A stretch of DNA of 64,000 nt. Source: Sphingopyxis sp. Root154. GTDB lineage: Bacteria > Pseudomonadota > Alphaproteobacteria > Sphingomonadales > Sphingomonadaceae. Under the pieces are notes generated by a model. It was not told the origin of the DNA, made no database searches, and worked only from the letters and a program-made list of their open reading frames with translations. A program made the translations under genes and the position numbers. Positions 34,534-44,946 of this stretch are shown piece after piece. Location: contig NZ_LMGI01000001.1 in assembly GCF_001427105.1 (NCBI RefSeq), positions 496,001 to 560,000 on the forward strand, given 5' to 3'. Position 1 is the stretch's first letter. Every line of letters begins with the position of its first letter.

Positions 34534-36648
34534 ATGATCCGCGCCAGCCTTGCCGCGCTTGCCCTCAGCTGTTCGATCACCGCGGTCGCGACCGCGGCGC
34601 CGCAGGAAAAAGACCCCTATCTCTGGCTCGAGGACATCGAGGGCGCAAAGGCGCTCGATTGGGTCAAAAAGGAAAATGCGGCCACCGACAAGCTGATCAC
34701 CGGCCGCCCGGGGTTCGAGGCCGACCGCAAGCGCGCGCGCGAAATCCTCGACGACGACCGCCAGATCGCCGAGCCCGGTGAGGTCATGGGCGACACGATC
34801 ACCAATTTCTGGCGCGACGCGATCAATCCCCGCGGCATCTGGCGTCAAAGCCCGCTCGACGCCTACCTCGCGGGCAAGCCCGTCTGGACGACGCTGATCG
34901 ACGTCGACGCACTCGGCAAGGCCGAGAAACAGAGCTGGGTGTGGCACGGTGCCGACTGTCTCGCCCCCGATTACAAGCGCTGCCTCGTCTCGGTAAGCCC
35001 CGGCGGCACCGACGCCGACGTCGTCCGCGAATGGGACCGCGCGACCAAAAGCTTCGTGGGCGACGGCTTCACCCTGCCGCAGGCGAAGAGCAGCGTGACG
35101 TGGGAGGACGCCGACACCCTGCTCGTCGCGACCGATTATGGCGCGGGCAGCATGACCGCCTCGGGTTACCCGCGCATCGTCAAGCGCTGGAAGCGCGGCA
35201 CGCCGCTCGCGTCGGCCGAAACGCTGGCCGAGGGCGAGCATGAAGATGTCGGGATGAACGTTTTCGCTTTCACCGACGGTGGCAAGCGCTGGCCGATGAT
35301 CAGCCGCGGCAAGACCTTCTACACCACCGACTATCTGATCCGCAGCGTCAGCGGCGATCGCTATCATTCGACGATCATCCCCGACACCGCCAGCGTTCGC
35401 GACGTGCTCGGCGGACAGGCGATCATTTTCCTCAACAAGGATTTCGGCGCAGGCTTTCCCGCAGGCTCGCTGATCTCGCTGTCGCTCGACGACATGTCGG
35501 CGGACCGGCAGGTCCCGATCGTCCCGGTCATGACCCCGACGAAGGCACAGGCGATCGAGGATGTCTCGGCGACCGACAATATATTGTGGGTAAAGGCACT
35601 CGACGATGTCGAGGGCAAGCTGTTCGCGCTGCGCCGCGATCCGAAGACCGGCAATTGGAGCCAGAAGGAGGTTCCGCTCGCCGCCAACGCGACCGTCAAC
35701 ATCGCGGGCGCGATCGGCAAGCGCGACACGATCTTCGCGAGCGCCGAGACGATGCTGATGCCCCCGACCCTCTACGCCGTGTCCGAAACCACCGCACCGC
35801 AGGCCGTACAGAGCCTGCCCGCGACCTTTGACGCGAAGGACATGAGCGTCGAAAAGCGCTTCGCGACGTCGAAGGACGGCACCAAAATCCCCTATTTCAT
35901 AGCGCGCAGGAAGGGCACGACCGGCCCGGTCCCGGCGCTCGTCCACGCCTATGGCGGCTTCCGCGCCGCGCAGACGCCCGGCTATCTCACGGGCCAGCCG
36001 TATCGCGCCGGGCCGCTCGGGCTGTTCTGGGTCGAGGACGGCAACGCCTATGTCCTCGCCAACATTCGCGGCGGCGGCGAATATGGCCCCGCCTGGCATC
36101 AGGCCGCGCTCCGCGAAAAGCGCCAGAACAGCTTCGACGATCTCCACGCGGTCGCCGAGGATCTGGTGAAGACCGGCGTCAGCGCGAAGGGCAAGATCGC
36201 GATCTCGGGCCGCTCGAACGGCGGCGTGCTCGTTGGTGCGGCGATGACGCAGCGCCCCGACCTCTATGGCGCCGTGATCTCGGGCTCGCCGATCAAGGAT
36301 ATGTGGCGCTACGACAAGATGCTCGCGGGCGCCTCATGGGTCGCCGAATATGGCGATCCCGACGTGCCCGAGGATTGGGCCTTCTTGTCGAAATATTCGC
36401 CCTATCATAACATCCGCAAGGGCGTGAAATACCCGCCGATCTTCCTCTATCTTTCCACCAAGGACGACCGCGTCCACCCCGGCCACGCGCGCAAATATGC
36501 CGCACGGCTGATGGAGAACGGCAACCGCGTCTATTATCACGAATATCTGGAAGGCGGCCATTCGGTCGGCGCCGACCATGCCGAGGATGCGGTGCGCGCC
36601 GCGATGCTCCACGGCTTTCTGACGCGCGAACTGGTGGAGAAGAAATAG
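34534..36648 (+). CDS. Prolyl oligopeptidase family serine peptidase (S9A), exported
   Basis: 704 residues with a signal peptide (ALALSCSITAVATAAPQ). The N-terminal propeller domain starts at DPYLWLEDIEGAKALDWVKKEN. The C-terminal alpha/beta-hydrolase domain has the nucleophile Ser561 in GRSNGGVL, the acid in TKDDRVHPGHA (Asp644/645) and His in EGGHSVGAD. These enzymes cut short peptides after proline or related residues, here in the periplasm. Convergent with the actR gene. Confidence 0.93.
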   Translation: MIRASLAALALSCSITAVATAAPQEKDPYLWLEDIEGAKALDWVKKENAATDKLITGRPGFEADRKRAREILDDDRQIAEPGEVMGDTITNFWRDAINPRGIWRQSPLDAYLAGKPVWTTLIDVDALGKAEKQSWVWHGADCLAPDYKRCLVSVSPGGTDADVVREWDRATKSFVGDGFTLPQAKSSVTWEDADTLLVATDYGAGSMTASGYPRIVKRWKRGTPLASAETLAEGEHEDVGMNVFAFTDGGKRWPMISRGKTFYTTDYLIRSVSGDRYHSTIIPDTASVRDVLGGQAIIFLNKDFGAGFPAGSLISLSLDDMSADRQVPIVPVMTPTKAQAIEDVSATDNILWVKALDDVEGKLFALRRDPKTGNWSQKEVPLAANATVNIAGAIGKRDTIFASAETMLMPPTLYAVSETTAPQAVQSLPATFDAKDMSVEKRFATSKDGTKIPYFIARRKGTTGPVPALVHAYGGFRAAQTPGYLTGQPYRAGPLGLFWVEDGNAYVLANIRGGGEYGPAWHQAALREKRQNSFDDLHAVAEDLVKTGVSAKGKIAISGRSNGGVLVGAAMTQRPDLYGAVISGSPIKDMWRYDKMLAGASWVAEYGDPDVPEDWAFLSKYSPYHNIRKGVKYPPIFLYLSTKDDRVHPGHARKYAARLMENGNRVYYHEYLEGGHSVGADHAEDAVRAAMLHGFLTRELVEKK

Positions 36649-36660
36649 GCTCTCGCCAGC

Positions 36661-37194
36661 TTAGCGGATCTGCCGTTTCTCCAGCTTCCGCGCCAGCGTA
36701 CGCCGGTGCATCCCAAGCCGGCGCGCAGTCTCCGAAATATTGAAGTCGGTCTCGACCAAAACCTGGTGGATATGCTCCCACTCGACGGTCTTGATCGACG
36801 ACTGGCGGTCGCCCACCGGCGTTTCGGCATTGCCTTCGGAGCGGTCGAACGCCGCCTCGATGTCGTCGGTGTTCGACGGCTTGGCGAGATAATAGGAGGC
36901 ACCCAGCTTGATCGCCTCGACCGCGGTCGCGATGCTCGCAAAGCCCGTGAGCACGACGATCCGCATCGTCGCATCGCTCGCGCGCAGCGCCTGCACGCAC
37001 GCGAGCCCTGACGCACTGCCCAGCTTCAGGTCGACGACCGCATAGCCCGGCCGGAACTTCTGCAAAAGCGCGGCCATTTCCTCGGGGCTATGCGCGACCT
37101 CGGCCGTATAGCCGCGCCGCTCGAACGAGCGTTTCAGCGTCCGCGCGAACGTCTCGTCATCCTCAACGATCAGCAATTTCCGCGTTTCGCTCAT
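36661..37194 (-). CDS. regA: RegA/ActR/PrrA-type redox response regulator
   Basis: 177 residues, the usual length of RegA-family regulators. The receiver has EDDETFART, phospho-acceptor Asp55 in YAVVDLKLG, and Lys in YYLAKPSNTDD. A short linker precedes the C-terminal Fis-type helix-turn-helix FNISETARRLGMHRRTLARKLEKR, nearly the family consensus. It controls respiratory and other redox genes in alphaproteobacteria. The start overlaps the kinase stop (ATGA), making it the last gene of the cyo-SURF1-regBA run. Confidence 0.93.
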   Translation of the reverse strand: MSETRKLLIVEDDETFARTLKRSFERRGYTAEVAHSPEEMAALLQKFRPGYAVVDLKLGSASGLACVQALRASDATMRIVVLTGFASIATAVEAIKLGASYYLAKPSNTDDIEAAFDRSEGNAETPVGDRQSSIKTVEWEHIHQVLVETDFNISETARRLGMHRRTLARKLEKRQIR

Positions 37195-38498
37195 GCCTTC
37201 TCTCCACCGGGCCGTGCGACCGCCGAAATCGGCAGCGTGATCCGCACCAGCGCGCCGCCCGCATCGCGGTTCGCCACGGTCGCCCCGCCGCCAAGCTTGC
37301 GCAAGACGTTGACGAGCAGGAACAGCCCGAGCCCGCCGCCCGGACGCCCCTTGGTCGACCGGTAGGGCTGGCCGAAATTCGCGAGCATCTCGTCGCTGAA
37401 CCCGGGTCCATGGTCGGCGATCTCGATCACCGCCATGTCGCCGTCACGCGTCGCGCTGACGCCGATCCAGTCGGGCGACACTTCGGAGGCATTGTCCATC
37501 ACATTGTCGATCACCTGCCGCAGCGCGGGGTCCGACACGATCGCGACGTCGGCGCCGAAGCGGTCGTTGAACTCGACGGTGCCGGGTCGCCGCAAGGTGC
37601 GTGCGCCGGTAACGATATCGGTCAGGAAGGCGCGCATCGTCGTCAATTGCGGCGCCTCGCCGCGCGCCTCGCCCGCCGACATCAGGATGCCGCTGACGAT
37701 CGCCTTGCAGCGCTGCACCGCCGCATCCATGTCGGCCAGATCCTCCTGCATCTCGCGATCCTTCGCGAGCCGCGGCGCCGCCTTCCAGTCGCCGATCAGC
37801 ACCGACAGCGTCGACAGCGGCGTCCCGAGTTCATGCGCCGCACCCGATGCAAGCAAGCCCATGCGCACGATATGATCCTCCTCCGCCGCGCGCTGACGGC
37901 TCGTCGCGAGCGCCGCGTCGCTGTCGCGCAGATTGCGGTTGATCCGCGTAACAAAGGCGACGAACAGCACCGCGATCAGCAGGAAACAGACGAAGCTGCC
38001 CTTCAGATACAGCCCCATCGGATCGTCGGCATAGGCGGGCGGCAGCACGAGCGGCGTCGGATCGATGCGCAGCGCAGCGAGCGCCGCCAGCGCCGCGACG
38101 ACGATCGCCCACGACGAGCGCGGGGTGAGCAGTATCGCGCCAATCACGACCTGCAACAGGAACAGCGAGGCGAAGGGATTGGCGAGCCCGCCGCTATGAT
38201 GCAGCTGCCACCCGAGCGCCGCGACGTCGAACAGCAGCACCGCGGTCAGTTCGGCATTGGTCACCGCGCGGCCACGGCGGAGCAGGGCGATACTCGCGAA
38301 GTTGATCGCGATCAGCACCATGATCGCGGCGAGCAAGGGCGCGTGCGGCAACGCAATGCCCATCGGCCCGCTGACGATCCCGATCGTCGCGAGCTGCCCC
38401 CCGACCGCGATCCAGCGCAGCTGGATCAGCAGCGTCATATTGCGGCGGCCGGCGGGGGCTCTGGCCGGCGCGGCCGGCGGGATCGTCGGACTGGTCAT
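37191..38498 (-). CDS. regB: RegB/ActS/PrrB-type quinone-responsive sensor kinase
   Basis: 435 residues starting at the ATG overlapping the SURF1 stop. Six membrane helices precede the kinase core. The quinone-binding signature GGLANPF lies at residues 103-109. H-box ASGAAHELGTPLST has His222. Cys264 in VQRCKAIVSG sits where RegB carries its redox-active Cys265. The catalytic domain ends with GGGLGLFLLVNVLRKLGG. It senses the ubiquinone pool and controls RegA phosphorylation in the family. Being co-transcribed with a quinol oxidase makes that role very likely here. Confidence 0.93.
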   Translation of the reverse strand: MTSPTIPPAAPARAPAGRRNMTLLIQLRWIAVGGQLATIGIVSGPMGIALPHAPLLAAIMVLIAINFASIALLRRGRAVTNAELTAVLLFDVAALGWQLHHSGGLANPFASLFLLQVVIGAILLTPRSSWAIVVAALAALAALRIDPTPLVLPPAYADDPMGLYLKGSFVCFLLIAVLFVAFVTRINRNLRDSDAALATSRQRAAEEDHIVRMGLLASGAAHELGTPLSTLSVLIGDWKAAPRLAKDREMQEDLADMDAAVQRCKAIVSGILMSAGEARGEAPQLTTMRAFLTDIVTGARTLRRPGTVEFNDRFGADVAIVSDPALRQVIDNVMDNASEVSPDWIGVSATRDGDMAVIEIADHGPGFSDEMLANFGQPYRSTKGRPGGGLGLFLLVNVLRKLGGGATVANRDAGGALVRITLPISAVARPGGEKA

Positions 38499-39199
38499 CA
38501 ATCGCGAATACGCCACAGCCGCCATGCAAAAAAGAGGCTGAGCGCACAAAGCGCAAACCAGGTCAGCGCATAAACCAGATGATTGTCGGGAAAGCGCACC
38601 ACGGTGAGCCCACCGACGGGATAGCCGCCGGGATTGGGCTTCGCGTCGGCATCGACGAAATAGGGCGCGGCGCCCCGCAATCCCCTCGCCTTCGCGATCG
38701 CCGCGACATCGCGCGAAAACCAGCGATCCGCCGCCGCGTTGTTCGAGCGAAGAAAGGCGCCCTCGGGCTCGGTCACCCGCAAGAGGCCGGTCACCGTCAC
38801 CGGCCCCGCGACATTGCCCGCCGCCCGCGCCGCCGCATCGCGCCGATCCTTCGGCACGAAACCGCGATTTACCAGCAAGACGAACCCCGGCGTTTCAAGC
38901 GGGGTCAGCACCCAATAGCCGGGACCATGGTCGGTCACCGCCTGCACCAGCGTCTCACAATCATGTCGGAAAGCGCCCGTCGCTGCCACGCGGCGATAGG
39001 CATCATCCTTCGCGTCGACGGCATCCCACGCACCCGGCCCCGGCGCCGCTACCGGCGCCGCATGGATACGCGCCTCGACCGCCTCGACCAGCTCATGCTT
39101 CCACACGCGCCGCTCGAGCTGCCAGATGCCAAGCGCCGCGAGGCCGATCGCCGCGATCAGCGCCGCTGCGGCAAAGGCCGCGCGGCGGGGGTGTGTCAC
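38498..39199 (-). CDS. SURF1 family oxidase assembly factor
   Basis: 233 residues from a GTG that overlaps the cyoD stop (GTGA). Two membrane helices at the ends (AAFAAAALIAAIGLAALGIWQLERR and LVYALTWFALCALSLFFAWRL) flank the periplasmic SURF1 domain with the YRRVAATGAF, VNRGFVP and GGYPVGG patterns. SURF1 proteins help insert heme into the high-spin site of heme-copper oxidases. Its location implies service to the Cyo quinol oxidase, as reported for the Surf1q type in Paracoccus. Confidence 0.9.
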   Translation of the reverse strand: MTHPRRAAFAAAALIAAIGLAALGIWQLERRVWKHELVEAVEARIHAAPVAAPGPGAWDAVDAKDDAYRRVAATGAFRHDCETLVQAVTDHGPGYWVLTPLETPGFVLLVNRGFVPKDRRDAAARAAGNVAGPVTVTGLLRVTEPEGAFLRSNNAAADRWFSRDVAAIAKARGLRGAAPYFVDADAKPNPGGYPVGGLTVVRFPDNHLVYALTWFALCALSLFFAWRLWRIRD

Positions 39200-39591
39200 G
39201 GCACCTGGCCCGTCGTACCTGCCGTCTGGCTCGTCGGTTCGTGCGGCATCGGCATCATGTTGGTGTTGAGGTGGTGCATCACCCACAGCGATCCCGCGAG
39301 CATGATCACCACGACGATCACGGTGAAGATCAGCGAGGTCAGCGACCAGCCGCCCTCGGCCTTTGGCGTCATATGGAGGAAGAATACCATGTGGACGACG
39401 ATCTGGACCACGGCAAAGCCCATGATGATCGCGCCCGTCGCGCCTGCACTCAGCGGCATCGTCATCACCAGCCAGAAGGGGATGGCGGTCAGGATCACCG
39501 ACAGGACAAAGCCGATGACATAGTCGCGCATCGACGCGTGCGGCATCTCGATCTCGTGGTGCGCGTCGTGCGCGTGCGTATCGGCGCTCAT
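39196..39591 (-). CDS. cyoD: Cytochrome bo-type ubiquinol oxidase subunit IV
   Basis: 131 residues with three membrane helices and the His/Met-rich ends of CyoD ([15 protein letters not shown] at the start, [15 protein letters not shown] near the end). ATGA overlap with cyoC. Confidence 0.93.
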   Translation of the reverse strand: MSADTHAHDAHHEIEMPHASMRDYVIGFVLSVILTAIPFWLVMTMPLSAGATGAIIMGFAVVQIVVHMVFFLHMTPKAEGGWSLTSLIFTVIVVVIMLAGSLWVMHHLNTNMMPMPHEPTSQTAGTTGQVP

Positions 39592-40214
39592 CGCAGCACT
39601 CCCATCAGATAGACAAAGGTGAAGACACCGATCCACACGACATCGAGGAAGTGCCAGAACATGCTGAGGCACATCACGCGGCGCTTGTTCGCGGCGATCA
39701 GCCCGTGCTTCGACAGCTGGAACATCAAGGTCACCAGCCAGATGATGCCGAAGGTGACGTGCAGCCCGTGCGTGCCGACGAGCGTGAAGAAGCTCGACAG
39801 GAAGGCGCTGCGCTGCGGCGTCGCGCCGATCTCGATCAGGTGGTGGAATTCGTAAAGCTCGATCCCGAGGAAGGCGAGCCCGAACAGCGCGGTGACCGCG
39901 AGCCAGATCTGCACGCCCTTCACCTTGCCCTGCTGCATCTGCAGCACCGCAAAACCGTAGGTGATCGACGAGAAGAGCAGCATCGCGGTATTGAGCGCGA
40001 TCAACTTCAGGTCGAACAGATCCTTCGGCGCCGGCCCCGCCGCATAGCTGCCGCCGAGCACGGCATAGCAGGCAAAGAGGATCGCGAAGATGAGGCAATC
40101 GCTCATCAGATAGATCCAGAAGCCCAGCATCGTGCTGTGCCCCTCGGGATGCGCATGGTCGTCGAGGTCGTAGAACTGGACGGGCGCGTCGGCGGTTATC
40201 GTCTTGGCACTCAT
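39588..40214 (-). CDS. cyoC: Cytochrome bo-type ubiquinol oxidase subunit III
   Basis: 208 residues starting [14 protein letters not shown]. Five membrane helices, with [26 protein letters not shown] and [16 protein letters not shown] as the CyoC landmarks. It stabilises the oxidase core without metal cofactors. Confidence 0.95.
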   Translation of the reverse strand: MSAKTITADAPVQFYDLDDHAHPEGHSTMLGFWIYLMSDCLIFAILFACYAVLGGSYAAGPAPKDLFDLKLIALNTAMLLFSSITYGFAVLQMQQGKVKGVQIWLAVTALFGLAFLGIELYEFHHLIEIGATPQRSAFLSSFFTLVGTHGLHVTFGIIWLVTLMFQLSKHGLIAANKRRVMCLSMFWHFLDVVWIGVFTFVYLMGVLR

Positions 40215-40218
40215 CGCA

Positions 40219-42228
40219 TCAGGCTCCGGCCGCCAGCTGGCGGGTGCGCGCTTCCTCGACCGCGGTGACCGTCGCCGCCGGGATGTCGAAATCGCGCTTG
40301 TAGTTGAAGGTGTGATAGATCGCGCCGACGATCGTCGCGGCAAAGCTCAGCGCGACGAGCCACCAGATGTGCCAGACCAGCGCGAAGCCCATGACGAGGC
40401 AGAAGCCCGACAGGATCATCCCCGTCCCGGTGTTGCTCGGCATATGGATGTCGCGATAGCCATCGACCGGCCGCTGGTGCCCGCGCTTCTTCATGTCGTA
40501 CCATGCGTCGAGATCGTGGATGACGGGCGTGAAGGCGAAATTATAGTCGGGCGGCGGCGAACTGGTCGCCCATTCGAGCGTGCGGCCGTCCCACGGATCG
40601 CCGCCCGTGGTGTCGCGCAATTCCTTGCGGCGCCAGATGCTGACGCCGAACTGGATCAGCATCGCACCGATGCCCGCGGCGACGATCAGCGCGCCTATCC
40701 CTGCGATCACGAACCAGATCTGCAGGCTCGGATCGTCGAACACGCGCATGCGCCGCGTCACGCCCATCAGGCCGAGGATATAGAGCGGGGTGAAGGCGAC
40801 CCAGAAACCGACGACCCAGCACCAGAAGCTGATCTTGCCCCAGAACACGTCGAGCTTGTAGCCGAACGCCTTGGGCCACCAGTAATTGATCGCCGCGAAC
40901 AGGCCGAACAAGACGCCGCCGATGATCACGTTATGGAAATGCGCGATCAGGAACAGCGAGTTGTGGAGCACGAAGTCGGCGGGCGGCACCGCGAGCAGCA
41001 CGCCGGTCATGCCGCCGATGACGAAGGTCAGCATGAAGGCGACCGTCCACATCATCGGAAGTTCGAAACGGATACGGCCGCGGTACATGGTGAACAGCCA
41101 GTTAAAGAGCTTGGCCCCCGTCGGGATCGAGATCACCATCGTCGTGATGCCGAAGAAGCTGTTGACGCTCGCCCCCGATCCCATGGTGAAGAAGTGGTGC
41201 AGCCAGACGAGATACGACAGGATCGTGATGCAGATCGTCGCATAGACCATCGAGGTATAGCCGAAGAGCCTTTTGCCCGAGAAGGTCGAGGTGACTTCGG
41301 AAAAGACGCCGAACAGCGGCAGCACGAGGATATAAACCTCGGGGTGACCCCAGATCCAGATCAGGTTCACATACATCATCGGCGATCCGCCGAGGTCGTT
41401 GGTGAAGAAATTGGTGCCGACATAGCGGTCGAGCGTCAGCAGCACGAGCGTCGCGGTCAGGATCGGGAAGGATGCCACGATCAGGATGTTCGCGCAGAGC
41501 GAGGTCCAGGTGAAGACGGGCATTTTCATCAGCCCCATGCCCGGCGCGCGCAGCTTCAGGATCGTGACGATCAGGTTGATCCCCGACAGGGTGGTGCCGA
41601 CGCCGGCTATCTGTAAGCCCCAGATATAATAGTCGACGCCGACGTTGGGGCTGTAGGCGATGCCCGACAAAGGCGGATAGGCAAGCCAGCCGGTCTGTGC
41701 ATATTCGCCGATAAACAGCGAGACCATCGTCAGCACCGCACCCGCGGTCGTCATCCAGAAACTGAAATTGTTGAGGAAGGGGAAACTGACGTCGCGCGCG
41801 CCGATCTGCAGCGGCACGACATAGTTCATCAGCCCGGTGATGAACGGCATCGCGACGAAAAAGATCATGATCACGCCATGCGCGGTGAACACCTGGTCAT
41901 AATGATGCGGGGTCAGGTAACCTTCGGACCCGCCGAACGCCATCGCCTGCTGCAACCGCATCATGATCGCATCGGCAAAACCGCGCAGGAACATGATGAG
42001 CCCCAGGATCATGTACATGATCCCGATGCGCTTGTGGTCGACGGTGGTGAACCACTCGGTCCACAAATAGCCCCACAGGCGATATTTGGTGATCAGGCCG
42101 AGCACGGCGATGCCGCCAAGGACGACGCCGATGAAGGTAATGACAAGGATCGGCTCGTGCAGCGGCAGCGCCTCGAGCGACAGCTTGCCAAGGATCGGGC
42201 CGGTTTCGGGTGCGGGGTGCGGGGTCAT
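40219..42228 (-). CDS. cyoB: Cytochrome bo-type ubiquinol oxidase subunit I
   Basis: 669 residues, full length for CyoB. Low-spin heme ligand lies in [11 protein letters not shown]. CuB and cross-linked Tyr are in [15 protein letters not shown], further CuB ligands in WLHHFFTMG, and the paired heme histidines in [11 protein letters not shown]. It reduces oxygen to water with ubiquinol and pumps protons. The proton-channel segments are intact by eye. Four bases separate it from cyoC. Confidence 0.97.
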   Translation of the reverse strand: MTPHPAPETGPILGKLSLEALPLHEPILVITFIGVVLGGIAVLGLITKYRLWGYLWTEWFTTVDHKRIGIMYMILGLIMFLRGFADAIMMRLQQAMAFGGSEGYLTPHHYDQVFTAHGVIMIFFVAMPFITGLMNYVVPLQIGARDVSFPFLNNFSFWMTTAGAVLTMVSLFIGEYAQTGWLAYPPLSGIAYSPNVGVDYYIWGLQIAGVGTTLSGINLIVTILKLRAPGMGLMKMPVFTWTSLCANILIVASFPILTATLVLLTLDRYVGTNFFTNDLGGSPMMYVNLIWIWGHPEVYILVLPLFGVFSEVTSTFSGKRLFGYTSMVYATICITILSYLVWLHHFFTMGSGASVNSFFGITTMVISIPTGAKLFNWLFTMYRGRIRFELPMMWTVAFMLTFVIGGMTGVLLAVPPADFVLHNSLFLIAHFHNVIIGGVLFGLFAAINYWWPKAFGYKLDVFWGKISFWCWVVGFWVAFTPLYILGLMGVTRRMRVFDDPSLQIWFVIAGIGALIVAAGIGAMLIQFGVSIWRRKELRDTTGGDPWDGRTLEWATSSPPPDYNFAFTPVIHDLDAWYDMKKRGHQRPVDGYRDIHMPSNTGTGMILSGFCLVMGFALVWHIWWLVALSFAATIVGAIYHTFNYKRDFDIPAATVTAVEEARTRQLAAGA

Positions 42229-42245
42229 GGTGATCTCGGCTCGGT

Positions 42246-43427
42246 TCAGGACATCGGGCGGGTGGCGGCGGGCGCGCGCAGCGCCGTGCGTTCGGGCTTG
42301 GCCGGGACCGGCAGTCCCTCACCCTTCAGCTTTTCCGGTGCAACCGGCTTCGCGTCGGGGCGGTCGTTCGACATCACCGGCGAACTGCAAGCGGCCGCGA
42401 CATAACGCATGCTCCAGCGCGCAGCGTCGACGGTGCCGCGCGCGGCGAACTTGTCATAGGTGACCTGCCGGACATTGCCGATGCCCGCGATGCCCGCGCC
42501 GCCCGCGGCGTCGAGCGACATCATGTCGTGCATGCACATCTTGCCGGGCTCGACGCACATGTTGACGACCGCGTCGAACAGCTGCGGATCGCTCGCGGCG
42601 AAGCGGCGCACCGGCTCCTTGTGCGTCGGTTTTTCGAGCTTCAGATATTCGTCGCGGCTGAGGTCGCTTTCGGCCGAAGCCTTGGCGGTCGCGACCCATT
42701 TGTCGAACTCGCCCGCGGGCAGGCTCTTCACCGCGAAGCGCATGTTCGAAAAGCCCCAGCCCGAATAATTGGCCGAAAAGCCCTCAAACTCGCCGGTCTT
42801 GTCGAACACGCCGTGGAGCTTCGTCTCCATGCCCGGCATCGCGTAAATCTGGCCAGCGAGCGCGGGCACGTAAAAGCTGTTCATCACCGACGAAGAGGAG
42901 ATGCGAAAGCGGATCGGCCGGTCCACCGGCAGCGCCAGCTCGTTCACCGTCGCCACGCCCTGTTCGGGATAGATGAACAGCCATTTCCAGTCGAGCGCGA
43001 CCACCTGCACGTCGAGCGGCTTCACTTCCGCCGCGACAGGCTTTCCCGGCGCCGTGCGCGCGAGCGGGCGATAGGGATCGAGCAGATGCGTCGCGACCCA
43101 TGTCACCGCGCCCAGGCAGATGATGATCAGGAGCGGCGCCGACCAGATGACCAGCTCGAGCTGCGTCGAATGGTCCCAGTCGGGCTTGTACGTCGCCTCC
43201 TTGTTCGACGCGCGATACTTCCACGCGAAGAAGATGGTCAGCCCCATCACCGGCACGATGATCAGCAGCATCAGCACGGTCGACAGGACGATCAGGTCGC
43301 CCTGCTGGCGCGCGACGTCACCGGCGGGATCGAGCACGACCAGCCCGCAGCCAGACAACAGGGGCAGCGCGGCGAGCAGCGGCAAGAGCCGCAATCGGGC
43401 GGGAAAACGGGGGAGATTGCTTGGCAT
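42246..43427 (-). CDS. cyoA: Cytochrome bo-type ubiquinol oxidase subunit II
   Basis: 393 residues. Lipobox LPLLSGCG, two membrane helices, then the cupredoxin-like domain ([41 protein letters not shown]). It lacks the CuA Cys and His ligands, which makes this a quinol rather than a cytochrome c oxidase. The C-terminus carries the ubiquinol oxidase extension and an additional Pro/Ala-rich tail. First gene of the operon, with a palindromic promoter element 38 bp upstream. Confidence 0.95.
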   Translation of the reverse strand: MPSNLPRFPARLRLLPLLAALPLLSGCGLVVLDPAGDVARQQGDLIVLSTVLMLLIIVPVMGLTIFFAWKYRASNKEATYKPDWDHSTQLELVIWSAPLLIIICLGAVTWVATHLLDPYRPLARTAPGKPVAAEVKPLDVQVVALDWKWLFIYPEQGVATVNELALPVDRPIRFRISSSSVMNSFYVPALAGQIYAMPGMETKLHGVFDKTGEFEGFSANYSGWGFSNMRFAVKSLPAGEFDKWVATAKASAESDLSRDEYLKLEKPTHKEPVRRFAASDPQLFDAVVNMCVEPGKMCMHDMMSLDAAGGAGIAGIGNVRQVTYDKFAARGTVDAARWSMRYVAAACSSPVMSNDRPDAKPVAPEKLKGEGLPVPAKPERTALRAPAATRPMS

Positions 43428-43464
43428 GATGCGCGCCTAGGCCTCCTTTGTTGCACTGCACATA

Positions 43465-43477
43465 GGACATTTTGTCC
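43465..43477. promoter_or_regulatory. Palindrome GGACATTTTGTCC upstream of cyoA, candidate RegA-type box
   Basis: Inverted repeat with five-base arms and a three-base centre. It lies 38 bp before the cyoA start and 120 bp before the divergent transporter. It matches about 8 of 11 defined positions of the RegR/RegA consensus GNGRCRTTNNGNCGC as I remember it. As regBA are the last genes of the operon, this could be an autoregulatory site. Confidence 0.4.
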
Positions 43478-43596
43478 AATCCCGCGACCGTTCGTGATCG
43501 CGCAGGGGCATTTTCATTCGGGGTAATTTTGCCCTATGACCGACTCGTGCCGCCGCATCTTGTCTTGCGGAGGGCGCCAGCTCAAGGATTGTTACC

Positions 43597-44934
43597 ATGG
43601 CTGCCGATACCGTGCCCACCACCGAGGTCGAACGCGACGCCCGCGCCCTCCATGGCGCCGACGAACCGGGGGCACACCGCATCGACCCCGCGGAGATCGC
43701 GATCGGCGTCATCATTGGTCGCACGTCCGAATTCTTCGACTTCTTCGTCTATGCGATCGCGTCGGTGCTGGTGTTTCCGAAGCTCGTCTTCCCGCACCTC
43801 GACCCGCTGACGGGCACGCTCTGGTCGTTCGCGATCTTCGCCCTCGCCTTCGTCGCGCGCCCGGTCGGCACGATCATCTTTACCGCGATCGACCGCGCCT
43901 ATGGCCGCGGCGCCAAGTTGACCGTCGCGCTGTTCCTTCTCGGCGGCTCGACCGCGGCGATCGCCTTTGTCCCCAGCTATGAATCGGCCGGGATCGGCGC
44001 CGCGCTCCTCCTCGCGCTGTTCCGCATGGGTCAGGGCGTCGCGCTCGGCGGCTCGTGGGACGGCCTCGCCTCGCTGCTCGCACTCAATGCGCCCGAGAAC
44101 AGGCGCGGCTGGTACGCGATGATCCCGCAGCTCGGCGCGCCGCTCGGCCTCATCGTCGCCAGCCTGCTCTTCATGTTCCTGATTTCGGCGCTCCCTGCCG
44201 AGGATTTCCTCGCCTGGGGCTGGCGCTATCCCTTCTTCGTCGCCTTTGCGATCAACGTCGTCGCGCTGTTCGCGCGGCTGCGAATCGTCGTGACCCCCGA
44301 ATATGCCGAATTGTTCGAGAACCGCGCGCTCCAGCCCGCGCCGCTGCTCGAAACGGTACGGTCCGAATGGAAGACGATCGTCATCGGCACCTTCGCCCCG
44401 CTCGCCAGCTTCGCGATGTTCCACATGGTCACCGTCTATCCGCTGTCATGGGTGTTCCTGTTCACCGACGAAAGCCCCGTCCGATTCCTGATGATCGAGG
44501 CGATCGCCGCGGTCATCGGCATCGGGACGATCATCGCCTCGGGCGCGCTCGCCGACCGCTTCGGCCGCCGCACGCTTCTCGCGGCCACCGCCGCCGCGAT
44601 CGCGGCATTCAGCGGCTTCGCGCCGCAATTGCTCGACGCCGGCGAAATCGGCGAGGCGACCTTCATGATCCTCGGCTTCGCGCTGCTCGGCCTGTCGTTC
44701 GGCCAGTCGTCGGGCGCGCTCTCGTCGAACTTCCAGCCGCGCCACCGCTACACCGGTTCGGCCTTCACCTCTGACCTCGCCTGGTTGTTCGGCGCCGGTT
44801 TCGCGCCGATGGTCGCGCTCTGGCTCTCCAGCCAGTTCGGGTTGATCGCCGCGGGCGCCTATCTGCTTTCGGGCGCGATCGGCACGCTCGTCGCACTCTG
44901 GCTCAACCGCGAACTCGCCAGCACGATCGGCTAA
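43597..44934 (+). CDS. MFS transporter, metabolite:H+ symporter (MHS)-like
   Basis: 445 residues with about 12 membrane helices. IIGRTSEFFDFFVYAIAS in helix 1, ARPVGTIIF and DRAYGRGAKLTVALFLLGGSTAAIAFVP form the first MFS signature. The second copy is ALADRFGRRTLL. It resembles the ProP/ShiA/KgtP group that imports organic acids or betaines with protons. Substrate unknown. Divergent from cyoA. Confidence 0.87.
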   Translation: MAADTVPTTEVERDARALHGADEPGAHRIDPAEIAIGVIIGRTSEFFDFFVYAIASVLVFPKLVFPHLDPLTGTLWSFAIFALAFVARPVGTIIFTAIDRAYGRGAKLTVALFLLGGSTAAIAFVPSYESAGIGAALLLALFRMGQGVALGGSWDGLASLLALNAPENRRGWYAMIPQLGAPLGLIVASLLFMFLISALPAEDFLAWGWRYPFFVAFAINVVALFARLRIVVTPEYAELFENRALQPAPLLETVRSEWKTIVIGTFAPLASFAMFHMVTVYPLSWVFLFTDESPVRFLMIEAIAAVIGIGTIIASGALADRFGRRTLLAATAAAIAAFSGFAPQLLDAGEIGEATFMILGFALLGLSFGQSSGALSSNFQPRHRYTGSAFTSDLAWLFGAGFAPMVALWLSSQFGLIAAGAYLLSGAIGTLVALWLNRELASTIG

Positions 44935-44946
44935 CCCGCGCACCGC

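Noticed and set aside
34429..36147. 572-codon minus-strand open frame opposite the S9 peptidase
   Set aside because: The peptidase on the plus strand has its full catalytic set; this frame does not.
40204..41616. 470-codon plus-strand open frame opposite cyoB
   Set aside because: Antisense to the heme-copper oxidase core; His/Asp/Arg-rich sequence reflects the complement of membrane-helix codons.
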